Made by a program: the position numbers and the translations under genes. Source: Hymenobacter sp. BRD128 (GTDB lineage Bacteria > Bacteroidota > Bacteroidia > Cytophagales > Hymenobacteraceae). From it: 64,000 nt of DNA. Shown piece after piece: positions 18,846 to 28,208 of this stretch (its first letter is position 1; every line of letters begins with the position of its first letter). The stretch is taken from NCBI RefSeq assembly GCF_013256625.1, contig NZ_CP053908.1:3286001-3350000 (forward strand), in the 5' to 3' direction. The notes below the pieces were generated by a model, which saw only the letters and a program-made list of their open reading frames with translations, was not told the origin of the DNA and did no database searches.

Positions 18846-21509
18846 TTAGTTGGTGGTCGCGCCCGCTACGGGTAGCAGCAGCTTGTCTACATTCCACCCT
18901 TCGACTGCTACCACGGGGGCGGGCACGCCGGCTGCGGGAGTGTAGTCCAGCCCCACGGTTTTGCTCTCGCCGGGCAGCACCGACACGTAGTTGTCGGTGT
19001 AGAAAACGGGCAGGATGCGCTTCTGCGTGGCGGGGTTTACCAGGGCCAGGCGGTTGAAAAAGGCCACCGGCGCACCGGCTGGGTTGGCGAGCGTGACGGC
19101 GATTTTGCCGGGTGCCGTTTGGCGGGCAGTGGCCCGCACGGCCGCCTTGGCCAGGCCTTGCAGGCCCGAGTACTCGCCCCGGCCATCGGGCAGCCAGTAG
19201 AAGTTATTGCTGACGATTTGCTTGCGCAGGTCCAGCAGCTGTAGCGACAGGAACAGGCCCTTCTGCTGGCCTAGCTGCTTCACCACGGAGCTGATGGATA
19301 AGAACTTTTTCGACATCGACGGCCCGGCCTCCACTATTACCTGCGTGATGTTGGTCTTTTTACCAGCCATATCGTAGGCGTCTACTACCAGCATCAGGTC
19401 ACGCTTTACCTGAAACAAGTTGTTGGTAATCATTACCATGCTATCTACAGGGTTATACATAACGTGGAGCGGCTCGCTGCCCGCGCGCAGGCCGTAGAGG
19501 CAGGCATTAGGGTCGAGGTAGTAGTCGTACATCTGCCCCCGCATCGCCGTCCAGGGGTTCTGCGTTTTCCAGATGATGCTGCCCGTGTACCAGTCCCACA
19601 TGTGCGAGCTGAAGCCTTCCATCAGGGCGCGGTACTGGTCGTAGTTCACCACTTGCGCCTTCAGGCCGAAATCCTTGGGGGTTCTGGGCGCGCCGTAGGG
19701 CAGCAGGTGCTGCTCGTAGCCGATGTAGGTGTGGTAGGTCCACATCGAGTCGACCTGCTCAGTGGGCTTGCTGCCAGCCCCCAGGTAGCGCGGGGGCACG
19801 AGGTTGGCGGCGGGCAGAAAGCGCTCCAGCGACTCCACATCGCCCACGCCTACCGAGCCTACTTCCGAGTTGAATGGGTAGGTGCGGTGCGCCCAGAACT
19901 GGCTAATGGGCTGAATACCATACGGCCCGTCGCCGTTGCCACCCTGGGTGTTAAACGACATGCTGTCGGCGTTGGAGAACGGGATAAACCAGCGGGTGCC
20001 GTCGAGCCGGGGCAAGAGGGAGTCTTGCAGCGCCGTGAGAATATCGCGGGGCGGGGTGATTTCGTTGCCGCCGCACCAGATGCCGAGCGAGGCGTAGTTG
20101 CGCACCATTTTTATCTGGTCGGCCGCCGAGCTGATGAATAGCCGGTGGTCGTTGGGATACTGGCGGCGGGTCCACTGGTCTTCCAGCTTCTGGGGGTCTA
20201 CCCAGCGGCCGTTGGCGTCGCCGCTCACCCAGAAGTCCTGCATCACGAGCAAACCGTACTTATCGCAGGCTTCGTAAAACTCGGGCCGCTCGACCAGCGC
20301 CCCGCCCCATATCCGAATGAGGTTCAGGTTCATGTCGCGGTGAAACCGGATTTCGGCGTCGTAGCGCGCTGGCGTAAAGCGCAGCATGGCGTCGGAGATA
20401 ATCCAGTTGCCACCCTTGACGAAGATTTTCTGGCCGTTGAGCACCACCTGCATGCTCTGGGTATGCTCGTTCCAGACGTGCCCGATTTGGCGCACGCCCA
20501 CCTGCAGGTTTTCCTCGTCCGACACGGTGCGGCCGGCCGTGAGAAACTGCATTTTGAGCGGATAGAGGTGTTGCGGGCCGTAGCCGTTGGGCCACCACAG
20601 CCGGGGGCTAGCCAGCGTGAGCTCCGGCAGGCGCACCAGCTTGGTGCTGCGCGCGGGCACCGTCACGGTCTGCTTTATCAGCTGGCCCGCCAGGGCGTAT
20701 TGCAGGGTGCCAGCCACGGCCTGCGCGGTTGGGTTTTCCAGCTCGGCCGTCACGTCGAGGCTAGCGGGGGCCTGGGGGCCGGCGGGCAGGCGCACGCCGG
20801 GCACGCGGGTGATGACGTGTGGGTTTTTGAGGTTGATGGCCCCCGTTTTTTCAATCGTCACCTTGTCCCAAATGCCCGTATTACGGTCCCGGATGGGCCG
20901 AATCCAGTCCCAGCCGGCCGTGTACTGCGTGCTCACATTGCGGGCAATGGTGCCGTCGCCGCCCTGGCCGCCATTGGGGTTGCCCACGGGGTCGGGCGGG
21001 TACACCACCACGGCCAGGCGGTTGCGCCCGTTTTTGGCCAGGTAGGGCGTGATGTTGTAGGCCTGGCGCAGAAACATGCCGTGGTGCGTCTGCTTATTAA
21101 GCTTCTGCCCGTTCAGGTACACCTCGCAGCTGTAGTTCACGCCCCGCAGGTGCAGCCACGCCTGCCCGTTGCCGGCGGCGGGCGCCTCCTGAAAATCCTT
21201 GACAAACCAGTAAGTATAGTAGTCGCGCCCGGTGCGGTAGATGTCCGGAATACGCTCGTTGTTCATCCCAAAAAACGGGTCGGGCACCTGCTTATTAGCC
21301 AGTTGGGTGGTGAGCACCGTGCCCGGCACCACAGCCGGCAGCCAGCCCGTGAGCGCGTAGCCCGGCTGCGAGAGCTGCGCCCCACTGGCCGGTACCTTGC
21401 CAATGGGCAAGGCCCGCCAGCCAGCGTTCAACTCGTAGCGCTGCTGCGCGGCCAGCGGCAAAGCACCGACCAGCGCGAGAAGTAAAAGCAGGTAACGAAA
21501 TTTTGTCAT
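18846..21509 (-). CDS. GH2 beta-mannosidase-like glycoside hydrolase
   Basis: 887 residues with a signal peptide (LLLLLALVGALPLAAQ). Domain order is typical of GH2: jelly-roll sugar-binding domain (WLHLRGVNYSCEVYLNG), immunoglobulin-like domains, then the TIM barrel. The acid/base Glu is in IWCGGNE (residue 483) and the likely nucleophile in YPFNSEVG (Glu 549). The sequence around RTGRDYYTYWF and PRLWWPNGYGPQ resembles beta-mannosidases and exo-glucosaminidases/endo-beta-mannosidases. Next to GH92 and GH20 genes, cleavage of the core Man-beta-1,4-GlcNAc bond is the simplest reading. The upstream MFS gene ends about 50 bp away. Confidence 0.88.
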   Translation of the reverse strand: MTKFRYLLLLLALVGALPLAAQQRYELNAGWRALPIGKVPASGAQLSQPGYALTGWLPAVVPGTVLTTQLANKQVPDPFFGMNNERIPDIYRTGRDYYTYWFVKDFQEAPAAGNGQAWLHLRGVNYSCEVYLNGQKLNKQTHHGMFLRQAYNITPYLAKNGRNRLAVVVYPPDPVGNPNGGQGGDGTIARNVSTQYTAGWDWIRPIRDRNTGIWDKVTIEKTGAINLKNPHVITRVPGVRLPAGPQAPASLDVTAELENPTAQAVAGTLQYALAGQLIKQTVTVPARSTKLVRLPELTLASPRLWWPNGYGPQHLYPLKMQFLTAGRTVSDEENLQVGVRQIGHVWNEHTQSMQVVLNGQKIFVKGGNWIISDAMLRFTPARYDAEIRFHRDMNLNLIRIWGGALVERPEFYEACDKYGLLVMQDFWVSGDANGRWVDPQKLEDQWTRRQYPNDHRLFISSAADQIKMVRNYASLGIWCGGNEITPPRDILTALQDSLLPRLDGTRWFIPFSNADSMSFNTQGGNGDGPYGIQPISQFWAHRTYPFNSEVGSVGVGDVESLERFLPAANLVPPRYLGAGSKPTEQVDSMWTYHTYIGYEQHLLPYGAPRTPKDFGLKAQVVNYDQYRALMEGFSSHMWDWYTGSIIWKTQNPWTAMRGQMYDYYLDPNACLYGLRAGSEPLHVMYNPVDSMVMITNNLFQVKRDLMLVVDAYDMAGKKTNITQVIVEAGPSMSKKFLSISSVVKQLGQQKGLFLSLQLLDLRKQIVSNNFYWLPDGRGEYSGLQGLAKAAVRATARQTAPGKIAVTLANPAGAPVAFFNRLALVNPATQKRILPVFYTDNYVSVLPGESKTVGLDYTPAAGVPAPVVAVEGWNVDKLLLPVAGATTN

Positions 21510-21560
21510 CCTTGAAGTAATGCAAGTGAGGTGCCCGCCAGAACGAGCCTCGAATGCCTG

Positions 21561-22849
21561 CTAAGCGCGGCGAATAGTGTGCCCGGCCGCGCCGTAAAAC
21601 AGCAAAAACAAGTAGCACGGAATCACCAGCCAGTAGGCGTGTTGGGGCGAGGAGTGGTCGGCCAGCAGCCCGTAGAGCGGCGGCAGCACCGCCCCCCGGC
21701 AATGGCCATGATGAGCAGCGACGAGCCCAGTTTGGTGAAGCGCCCGAGTCCGTCAATCGCCAGCGGCCAGATGGCCGGAAAAATCAGCGAGTTGGCTAGC
21801 CCCAGCAGCGAGATAAACAGCACTGACGTGTAACCAGTGGTGAAGAGCGCGCCCAGTGCAAACAGCACCCCCGTGACGGCCGAAACCTGCAAGGCCCGCT
21901 CCTGCGAGATGAGGCGCGGAATGGCGGCAATGCCAATACCGTAGCCCACAATCATGGCTACCAGCGTGCAGGTAGTGAAGAATTTGGCCGTGGCCAGGGC
22001 AATGCCCTGCGAGGCACCGTAGCTGATAATAGTGTCGCCGGCAATCACCTCTACGCCCACGTAGCAAAACATGGCCAGCGCCCCCAGCAGCAGGTGCGGA
22101 AAGTGAAGGATACTCGATTTGTTCGTGTTGGCCGCCGCCACGGCTTCGTCTTCGTGGTCGGTGTCGATTTCGGGTAGCGCCGAGAAGTAGATGAGCCCGG
22201 CCAGCACCACCAGCACGGCCAGCATCAGCAGGTAGGGCGTGACTACGCGGGCGGCCAGGGCATCGAGCTCGGCGGCCTTGGCGGCGGGGCTGAGGCTAGC
22301 CAGGCGCTTGACCAGGGCGTCGGCATCCTTGAGGGCCACGGCCCCCAGCGCAACGGGCGCGATGGCGCCGGCCACCTTGTTGCAGATACCCATGATGCTG
22401 ATGCGCTTGGCGGCGCTTTCGCGCGGGCCCAGGATGGTGATGTAGGGGTTAGCCGCCGTCTGGAGCACCGCCAGCCCCGTACCCTGCACAAACAGCCCCA
22501 GCAAAAACAGCCCGTAGGTGCGCGTGAGTGCGGCCGGCACAAAAAGCAGGGCCCCCGCTCCCATCACCAGCAGCCCCAGCGACATACCTTTTTTGAACCC
22601 GGTGGCTTTCAGCACCCAGGCCGACGGGATGGCCATGACCAGGTACGAAATGTAGAAGGCGAACGCCACCAGGTAGGCCTCGAAGTTGGTCAGCTCGCAG
22701 GCAATGCGCAGGTACGGAATCAGCACCGAGTTGAGCCAGGTGACGAAGCCGAAGATGAAAAACAACGCCCCGATAATAACAATCGACTTCGTGGGCTGGC
22801 CGGTAGCTGGCCGGGCGGGCGCGGGGGCCGTGGTAGCAACGGTAGGCAT
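21561..22849 (-). CDS. FucP/GluP-type sugar MFS transporter, frameshifted near C-terminus
   Basis: Inner-membrane major facilitator permease of the fucose/glucose/galactose:H+ type, about 429 residues after repair. Early segments include IIGALFFIFGFVTWLNSVL and LVMAIPSAWVLKATGFKKGM, with the family motif GTGLAVLQTAANPYI in the middle. The frame breaks at the C6 run 21692-21697: the primary frame ends ...AIAGGRCCRRST, but one extra G continues GGAVLPPLYGLLADH and the last helix (WLVIPCYLFLLFYGAAG) to a stop at 21561. Placed between GH20 and GH2 genes, it probably imports a monosaccharide released in the periplasm: fucose, mannose or GlcNAc. Confidence 0.9.
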
Positions 22850-22924
22850 ACGGTATCGGGGTGGTTTGAGGAGGTAAGAATGCGGGCCGGCAACTGCCCA
22901 TTCGGCCAGGATATAAGTGGCGCC

Positions 22925-25261
22925 CTACTGCACCATCAGCTCGTCGGCAAACAGCCAGGTATCAGTGTCTTGCGTAGTAGCGCCGGGGGCTAGCGGCTGG
23001 GCATTTTTGGCCGTGACGCGCACAAAGCGAGCCTTGGTTTTTTTCCAGTCGGCTTTTACCTCGCCGATGCTGGTGCCGGGCTGGGCCGCCGCTACGGGCC
23101 CGGTGTACACGGTTTTGTAGGTGTGGCCGTCGTTCGACACGGCTACTTCTACCATTCTGGGCAGCAGTATTTTGTCTTCCGGCTTCTGCAAGAACGTGCT
23201 GCGCAGGCGGCTGATTTCGGTGGTTTTTTTGAGGTCGATGGTCGCCAGCAGGTCAGTACCCAAAAACCCTAGCCAGCGCCCATCGGTGTGGCTGAGCGAG
23301 CCGTGCAGGCCATCGACCAGCGTGAGGGGGCCCACGCTGCGGTAGTTTTTGTGCGGGGCGCTGGCTAGCCGGGTCGGGGCGGCCAGGGCCTGATGGGCCA
23401 GCACCTCGGTAGTCGTCGTCTTGCCGGCCGGCTGGCCGTTCTCAAACGAGGCGGCTTTCACCACCGCCGAGCGGCTGAGCGTGAAAGGCCCGGTATAAGC
23501 AGTCGAAGCCGGAGTTGGCGCCGAGCCGTCGAGGGTGTAGGTTACCTGCGGGCCGGTGGCGTCGAGCAGCAGGCTCACCACATCGCCACCCTTGGTAGTA
23601 TCGGGCACAAACTGCTGGCGCGGGTTGAAGGCGCTCTTGGCATAGTTGGCCCCGAGCGCGGCGTAGCGCTGGTACTGCGGCTGCATGCGCACCTTAAAGC
23701 TCGCCCAGTTTTTGAGGCTGGCCGGCGTCCAGAGCACTTCGGCCAGGGCCGCCATGCGGGGCAGCACCATGTACTCGACCTGCTGCGTGGTCGGGATATA
23801 CTCGGTCCAGAGATTGGCCTGCGCGCCCAGAATGTACTTTTTTTCGTCGGCCGTGAGTTCGGAAGGCGTGGGCTCGAAGGAATAGACCTTCTCCAAGGGG
23901 AGGTAGCCGCCGATGCTCAGGGGCTCCAGGGTGGGGTCGCCCTGCGCGTGGTCGAAGTATACAAACTCGCCGGGCGTCATCACCACCTGGTGCTTTTGCC
24001 GGGCGGCGGCCGTGCCGCCTTCCATGCCGCGCCACGACATCACGGCGGCATTGGGGGCTAGCCCGCCCTCCAAGATTTCATCCCAGCCCATGATGGTTTT
24101 GCCCTTGCTGTTCACGAATTTCTCCATCCGCTGCACGAAGTAGCTCTGCAGTTCGTGCTCGTCCTTGAGGTGCTCGGCCTTGATGCGGGCCTGGCACTTG
24201 GGGCAGGTTTTCCAGCGGGTTTTGGGGGCTTCGTCGCCACCGATGTGCACGATTTTGCTCGGAAAAAGCGGCACCACCTCCGTCAGCACGTCCTGCAAAA
24301 AGGCGAAGGTTTGCTCGTTGCCGGCGCAAAAAATATCGTCGTACACGCCCCACGTCTGCCCCACTTTGAACGGGCCGCCGGTGCACGACAGCTCGGGGTA
24401 GGCCGAGAGCGCCGCCAGGGCGTGGCCGGGCATCTCAATCTCGGGCACCACCGTGATGTAGCGGTCCTGCGCGTATTTCACCACCTCTTTTATTTGTTCC
24501 TGGGTATAGAAGCCGCCGTAGCGCACGTGGTCGTATTCAGGCACCTTCGCGCCGTAGTGGCCGATGAGCGTGCCGTCGCGGTAGCCGCCTACTGAGGTTA
24601 GCCCAGGGTATTTCTTAATCTCGACGCGCCAGCCCTGGTCGTCCGTGAGGTGCCAGTGAAAGGTGTTCATCTTGTGCAGCGCCAGGTAGTCGATGTACTG
24701 CTTCACAAACTCGACCGGGAAGAAATGGCGGCTCACGTCGAGGTGCATGCCGCGCCACTGGTAGCGCGGCTTGTCGGCCACTTCCACGGCGGGCAGGCTA
24801 GCACTGGCGGTGCGCTGCGCCGGCAGCAGCTGCCGGATGGTCTGGGTACCCAGGTACAGGCCCTGCGGCTGGCGGGCGGCCAGCACTACCTGCGCCGGCT
24901 GCACGCTCAGGGTGTAGCCCTCGGGCCCCAGCGTGTCGAGGGCGGCTAAAAGCTTTAAGTAAATAGCACCGGAGAGGTTTTTGCCCGGCGCAGCCGCCAC
25001 TACGGGCGGCACCACGCCGGTAGCGCGGCTTATTTCTTCGCTCAGGCTCTGGCCGATGCGGCGCAGCTCGTCATTTTTGGGGCCAACGTAAATCCGGGTT
25101 GCCGGCGTAATGGCGAAGCTGCCAGTGCCCGGCACCAGCCGCACCGGCTGCGGAATAATGGCAATGCCGGCCGGACTAGCGGGAACCTGCTGGCTGTGGG
25201 CAGGGGCTAGCCCGCCTACACTCAGCACGGCGGCCAGGGCGGCGGCGAGGGTCTTAGTCAT
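22925..25261 (-). CDS. GH20 beta-N-acetylhexosaminidase
   Basis: 778 residues with a signal peptide (AALAAVLSVGGLAPAHSQ). An N-terminal GH20b domain precedes the barrel, which holds RGMHLDVSRHFFP, NTFHWHLTDDQGWR and the catalytic pair Asp343-Glu344 in HIGGDEAPKTRW, where Asp orients the substrate acetamido group. The C-terminal 220 residues contain a chitobiase-type fold (YTLDGSAPTPASTAYTG) and a beta-sandwich resembling an F5/8 domain. It removes terminal GlcNAc or GalNAc. The start overlaps the stop of the ROK kinase gene by 4 bp, so the kinase and hexosaminidase are translationally coupled: release and phosphorylation of hexosamine in one operon. Confidence 0.95.
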   Translation of the reverse strand: MTKTLAAALAAVLSVGGLAPAHSQQVPASPAGIAIIPQPVRLVPGTGSFAITPATRIYVGPKNDELRRIGQSLSEEISRATGVVPPVVAAAPGKNLSGAIYLKLLAALDTLGPEGYTLSVQPAQVVLAARQPQGLYLGTQTIRQLLPAQRTASASLPAVEVADKPRYQWRGMHLDVSRHFFPVEFVKQYIDYLALHKMNTFHWHLTDDQGWRVEIKKYPGLTSVGGYRDGTLIGHYGAKVPEYDHVRYGGFYTQEQIKEVVKYAQDRYITVVPEIEMPGHALAALSAYPELSCTGGPFKVGQTWGVYDDIFCAGNEQTFAFLQDVLTEVVPLFPSKIVHIGGDEAPKTRWKTCPKCQARIKAEHLKDEHELQSYFVQRMEKFVNSKGKTIMGWDEILEGGLAPNAAVMSWRGMEGGTAAARQKHQVVMTPGEFVYFDHAQGDPTLEPLSIGGYLPLEKVYSFEPTPSELTADEKKYILGAQANLWTEYIPTTQQVEYMVLPRMAALAEVLWTPASLKNWASFKVRMQPQYQRYAALGANYAKSAFNPRQQFVPDTTKGGDVVSLLLDATGPQVTYTLDGSAPTPASTAYTGPFTLSRSAVVKAASFENGQPAGKTTTTEVLAHQALAAPTRLASAPHKNYRSVGPLTLVDGLHGSLSHTDGRWLGFLGTDLLATIDLKKTTEISRLRSTFLQKPEDKILLPRMVEVAVSNDGHTYKTVYTGPVAAAQPGTSIGEVKADWKKTKARFVRVTAKNAQPLAPGATTQDTDTWLFADELMVQ

Positions 25262-26139
25262 AGTACGAGTGTGTGGTGAGGGCGGGAAGTAAGCTGCTTC
25301 ATGTGGCAGAGGGCGGCGGCGCCCAGCACGGCCGCGTTGCGGAGGGCGGAGGGTGCCACTACCAGCCGCTCCGTTACCTGCTTGAAAGGAAAGGCTGCCA
25401 GGCTTTCGTGCAGGCTGCCCCGGAAATACTCAAAACCCTTGCTCACCGAGCCACCCAGCAAAATGGCCTCGGGCGCCAGGGCGTACAGGATGATGTGCAG
25501 CGCCTGCCCCAGATGCCAGCCAAACTCGGCGTACACGGCTTGCGCCTCGGCATCGCCCCGCCGGGCGCGGGCGTGCCACTCGGTGCCCGGCCGGCCCGTG
25601 CGCTGCCCAAAAAACTTGCCGCTGCAATAGTCTTCCAGCGTTTTGTCGAGGTAAGGCACGCTGCCAAACTCGCCGGCGCTGGCCAGCGTGCCGGCATACA
25701 CCTGGTGGTTGATAATAATGCCGCCCCCTAGCCCGGTGCCGAGCACCAGCCCCACGAGGTTGGCGTAGGGCTGGCCCTGGCCGTACATTTTCTCGCCAAG
25801 GGCGAAGACATTCGCGTCGTTGTTGATATACACCGGCTGGTCGAAGTGGCTAGCCAGGTGCTGGCGCAGGTGCACCTCGCGCCACGACGGAATATTTTGC
25901 ACGTTGTGCACAATGCCTTTTTCCTCGTCTACCAGCCCCGGCACGCCAATGCCGATGCCCGCCACCTCGTCCGTCACCAGCGGGGCCAGCTGCCGCGTCA
26001 GCTCGGCCAGAATTTCCTCCCGGGGCGCGTCAAACGGCGTCTCAAACCGCGTTTCCTGCACCACCTGGCCGTGCTGCACCACGCCCAGGTGCACTTTCGT
26101 GCCGCCAATGTCTACGCCTAGGTACTTAGTGCTGCTCAT
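25258..26139 (-). CDS. ROK family sugar kinase
   Basis: 293-residue cytoplasmic kinase. The ATP-binding phosphate loop is LGVDIGGTKVHLGV, the catalytic Asp is in YINNDANVFALGE, and LGTGLGGGIIIN follows. Unlike most ROK kinases it lacks the zinc motif CxCGxxGCxE and has GEFGS in place of GEIGH, with EDYCSGKFF where the zinc site should be. Glucose, GlcNAc or mannose could be the substrate; overlap with the GH20 gene and the adjacent NagB fusion favour an amino sugar. It begins 42 bp after the nagB stop. Confidence 0.88.
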   Translation of the reverse strand: MSSTKYLGVDIGGTKVHLGVVQHGQVVQETRFETPFDAPREEILAELTRQLAPLVTDEVAGIGIGVPGLVDEEKGIVHNVQNIPSWREVHLRQHLASHFDQPVYINNDANVFALGEKMYGQGQPYANLVGLVLGTGLGGGIIINHQVYAGTLASAGEFGSVPYLDKTLEDYCSGKFFGQRTGRPGTEWHARARRGDAEAQAVYAEFGWHLGQALHIILYALAPEAILLGGSVSKGFEYFRGSLHESLAAFPFKQVTERLVVAPSALRNAAVLGAAALCHMKQLTSRPHHTLVL

Positions 26140-26181
26140 GCGGAAGGAGAGTTAGAAAGAGATGCGACGCGGGTGGCAGCC

Positions 26182-28125
26182 TTAAAAATGCCAGCGCACA
26201 AACGCTTCCATCGCTTCGTAGTTGGCCATGCCCAGGCGGTCGTATTGCTGGGCCGTTTCGCGGTTGCGGTGCTCGGCCCGCACCCAGAACTCGCGGGCAT
26301 CGTCGCCCGGAAACACGGGCGTATCCTTTTGGCTCTGGTGCTTGAAGATGGCGTTGCGCTTGCGAATTACTTCCTGCGGCGACAGCGGCACGGCCATCTC
26401 AATCTCGTAGGGCTTAAACTCGTGCCAGGCCCCGCGATACATCCACATCCAGCAGGCTTCGACCCAGCTTTCGGTTTTTCGCAGGCGGCGCAGCGCCTCG
26501 TTCACGATGTTGAAGCATACCACGTGCGTGCCGTTGGGGTCGGCAAAGTCGCCGGCCACAAATACCTGCTGTGGCTGCACCTGCTGCAACAGCGCCATCG
26601 TCAGCTCGATATCCTTATCCGTTACCGAGTTTTTCGACGTTTTGCCCGACTCATAAAAGGGCAGCGCCTGGAAGTGAATGTGGTCGTCGGCCAGCCCCGC
26701 GTAGCGCGCGCCCGCAATGGCCTCGCTCTTGCGAATAAAGCCTTTCACGTTGCGAATGGCCTCGGTATCGACCTGGTTGGTTTGCTTTTGCTGAATAAAG
26801 TGCCGGCTCTCGTCGTACACCGCCTGCAGCTGGCTAGCCTCCTTGCCCAGGCTGGCCGCAAAGTCGATGGCAAACTCCATGTAGCGCAGCACGTCATCGT
26901 CCCACACGGCCGTGTTGCCCGAGGTTTGGTAGGCCACGTGCACGTCGTGCCCCTGGTCGATGAGGCGGATAAACGTGCCGCCCATCGAAATCACGTCGTC
27001 GTCGGGGTGGGGCGAAAAAATAACAACCCGCTTCGTGGCGGGCAAGGCCCGCTCGGGGCGCTGCGAGTCGTCGGCCCCCGGCTTGCCCCCCGGCCACCCC
27101 GTAATGGTGTGCTGGAGCTTATTGAAAATGCGAATGTTGATGGCGTAAGCCGGCCCCTGCTCGGTGGCCAGCTGCGCCATGCCATTGCTATTGTAGTCTT
27201 CGTCGGTGAGCTTGAGAATGGGCTTGCCCAGGGTATTCGAGAGCCAGATAACCGCTTTTTTGATGAGCTGCTCGTCCCACACGCAGTCTTTCACCAGCCA
27301 CGGCTTGTCGAAGCGCGTTAGCTCCGCCGCCGCCTCTTCGTCGACAATAAATTCTACGTTTTCAGCTAGTTGCAGGTACGTAGCGGGCACCTCGCTCGAC
27401 ACCTCGCCCTCCACAGCCTTCTTAATAATGGGGGCTTTCTTACCGCTCCAGGCCAGCAACACAATCTCGCGGGCCTGAAAAATAGTGCCAATGCCCATCG
27501 TAATGGCCTTGCGCGGCACGTACTCCTTGCCCCCAAAGTCGCGCGAGGCGTCGCGGCGCGTCAGGTCGTCGAGCGTCACCAGGCGCGTGCCCGAGTTGGG
27601 GGCCGAGCCCGGCTCGTTGAAGCCCACGTGGCCCGTGCGCCCAATGCCCAGCAGCTGCAGGTCGAGGCCGCCGCACTCCGCAATCTGGCGCTCATAGTTG
27701 AGGCAGAACGCCGCCACTTCTTCCGGGGCCAGGGTGCCGTCGGGGATGTGCACATTCTCCCGCTCGATGTCGATGTGGTCGAACAGGTTTTCGTGCATAA
27801 ACGTCACGTAGCTCTGCGCCGACGTGGGCTGCATGGGGTAGTACTCGTCGAGGTTAAAGGTTACCACGTTGCGGAAGCTCAGGCCTTCTTCGCGGTACAG
27901 GCGCACCAGCTCTTCGTACACGCCCACCGGCGTGGCGCCGGTGGCTAGCCCCAGCACGGCCCGCTCGCCGCGCTGCTGCTTGCGCTTGATAAGGGCCGCG
28001 ATGCGCGCAGCTACTTCAATGGCAGCCGTTTCCTTATCGCGGTACACGGTCACCGGCAGTTTTTCAAAACGCGTTTCCTCCAGGAGGTTGAGGCGGGTCA
28101 TGATGGGCAGCGTAACGTTTTGCAT
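26182..28125 (-). CDS. nagB: Glucosamine-6-phosphate deaminase fused to a PIG-L deacetylase domain
   Basis: 647 residues, about 2.5 times a plain NagB. Residues 1-300 are the deaminase that turns glucosamine-6-phosphate into fructose-6-phosphate and ammonia: LGLATGATPVGVYEEL, TFNLDEYYP and GIGRTGHVGFNEPGS. Residues 365-647 form a PIG-L/LmbE zinc deacetylase-like domain with HPDDD (373-377) and a distal His 534 in DPNGTHVV, so the metal site looks intact. The fusion is known in Bacteroidota, but the role of the second domain is poorly defined. No separate nagA is in the window, so deacetylation of GlcNAc-6-phosphate by the C-terminal domain is a reasonable idea. An internal ATG at codon 9 could also start translation. 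Confidence 0.93.
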   Translation of the reverse strand: MQNVTLPIMTRLNLLEETRFEKLPVTVYRDKETAAIEVAARIAALIKRKQQRGERAVLGLATGATPVGVYEELVRLYREEGLSFRNVVTFNLDEYYPMQPTSAQSYVTFMHENLFDHIDIERENVHIPDGTLAPEEVAAFCLNYERQIAECGGLDLQLLGIGRTGHVGFNEPGSAPNSGTRLVTLDDLTRRDASRDFGGKEYVPRKAITMGIGTIFQAREIVLLAWSGKKAPIIKKAVEGEVSSEVPATYLQLAENVEFIVDEEAAAELTRFDKPWLVKDCVWDEQLIKKAVIWLSNTLGKPILKLTDEDYNSNGMAQLATEQGPAYAINIRIFNKLQHTITGWPGGKPGADDSQRPERALPATKRVVIFSPHPDDDVISMGGTFIRLIDQGHDVHVAYQTSGNTAVWDDDVLRYMEFAIDFAASLGKEASQLQAVYDESRHFIQQKQTNQVDTEAIRNVKGFIRKSEAIAGARYAGLADDHIHFQALPFYESGKTSKNSVTDKDIELTMALLQQVQPQQVFVAGDFADPNGTHVVCFNIVNEALRRLRKTESWVEACWMWMYRGAWHEFKPYEIEMAVPLSPQEVIRKRNAIFKHQSQKDTPVFPGDDAREFWVRAEHRNRETAQQYDRLGMANYEAMEAFVRWHF

Positions 28126-28208
28126 AGGAACAAAGCCAGAATTTCAGAAAAGGGCCAGGACAAACAAGGCAGGACGAATCAACTACTTACACACTGCCTG
28201 GGGGCAGC

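Noticed and set aside
20145..21485. 446-codon plus-strand frame opposite the GH2 gene
   Set aside because: It is fully antisense to a gene with clear catalytic residues, and its product is His/Val/Arg-rich without recognisable domains.
26173..27321. 382-codon plus-strand frame opposite nagB
   Set aside because: It is a shadow of the PIG-L domain coding sequence with no support of its own.
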